DNA of 64,000 nt from Bacteroidota bacterium (GTDB taxonomy: Bacteria; Bacteroidota; Ignavibacteria; Ignavibacteriales; Melioribacteraceae). Under the pieces are notes generated by a model. The model was given only the letters and a program-made list of their open reading frames with translations, was not told where the DNA came from and searched no databases. Both the position numbers and the translations under genes were made by a program. Below are positions 63,952 to 64,000 of the stretch, piece by piece; positions within the stretch are counted from its first letter, which is position 1, and each line of letters opens with the position of its first letter. The stretch spans positions 974,527-1,038,526 of the forward strand of contig JAHISV010000005.1 of NCBI GenBank assembly GCA_018818065.1, read 5' to 3'.

Positions 63952-64000
63952 TCACAAACTTCAATATTAATTTCGCGGCATTTTCAGGGGCATTCCCAAT
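63938..64000 (-). CDS. C-terminal end of an upstream gene (cut by window edge)
   Basis: On the minus strand a frame is open from the window edge and reads IGNAPENAAKLILKFVNGKI before a TAG stop, overlapping the acyltransferase start by 14 bases. The ENAAKLILKFV stretch looks like the last helix of a GT-B glycosyltransferase, and lipid A neighbours make lpxB or kdtA plausible. Only 20 residues are visible, so identity is a guess and the reading frame itself is not certain. Confidence 0.4.
   Translation of the reverse strand: MGNAPENAAKLILKFVNGKI

Overview
The window looks like part of the chromosome of an AT-rich, diderm member of the Bacteroidota/Chlorobi group, most likely an Ignavibacteria-type organism. 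Two secreted proteins end in a type IX secretion (T9SS) sorting domain with the YQNYPNPFNP motif common in that group. Lipid A genes (lpxK, a DUF374 acyltransferase) and an outer-membrane barrel imply an outer membrane. A few upstream regions carry TAnnTTTG-like elements. The taxonomic call is inferred from family knowledge, not from a search. I saw no rRNA, tRNA, CRISPR or insertion sequence.

Region 1 (1-11050) is an accessory array of six tandem genes, the first cut by the window edge, for large secreted paralogues. All complete members share an approximately 460-residue core with a DxDGDG-like calcium-type loop and a conserved AGDD-GCDT block. Four end in an FQGYNIYQLP module plus a variant sorting domain finishing in IIPDWY. 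Two instead end in a short linker plus the YQNYPNPFNP domain. Palindromic and block repeats fill the gaps and are partly duplicated with the genes, which suggests growth by duplication and gene conversion.

Region 2 (11189-24450) holds a MATE exporter and then the classic translation/RNA operon rimP-nusA-infB-rbfA-truB-ribF-rpsO-pnp, followed by dus and rng. A good sigma70-like promoter sits directly against a terminator-shaped hairpin in front of rimP.

Region 3 (24573-49788) is plus-strand housekeeping: transaldolase, gcvT, comB, ftsK-lolA, a YbhN-like membrane protein, an outer-membrane barrel, uppP, a lipoprotein cyclophilin, an NSS transporter with a tiny MetS-like partner, holA, an ECF sigma factor with a membrane partner, rpmE, rsmB, a RodZ-like protein, ligA, a STAS protein, a PgpH-type HD phosphodiesterase, a Xer recombinase, an MsbA-like ABC exporter, a WaaE-like glycosyltransferase and nadK. 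Many genes overlap by 1-8 bases, indicating translational coupling.

Region 4 (49794-64000) is entirely minus strand. Reading leftwards it has lipid A genes, ppdK, queA, ispD, plsY, gpsA and recG. It ends in a tight four-gene cassette of two D-Ala-D-Ala-ligase-like ATP-grasp enzymes, a GNAT acetyltransferase and a lysine 2,3-aminomutase. This cassette is the best candidate here for an undescribed biosynthetic pathway. Its first gene has no ATG, GTG or TTG at the position where homology and a promoter place its start.
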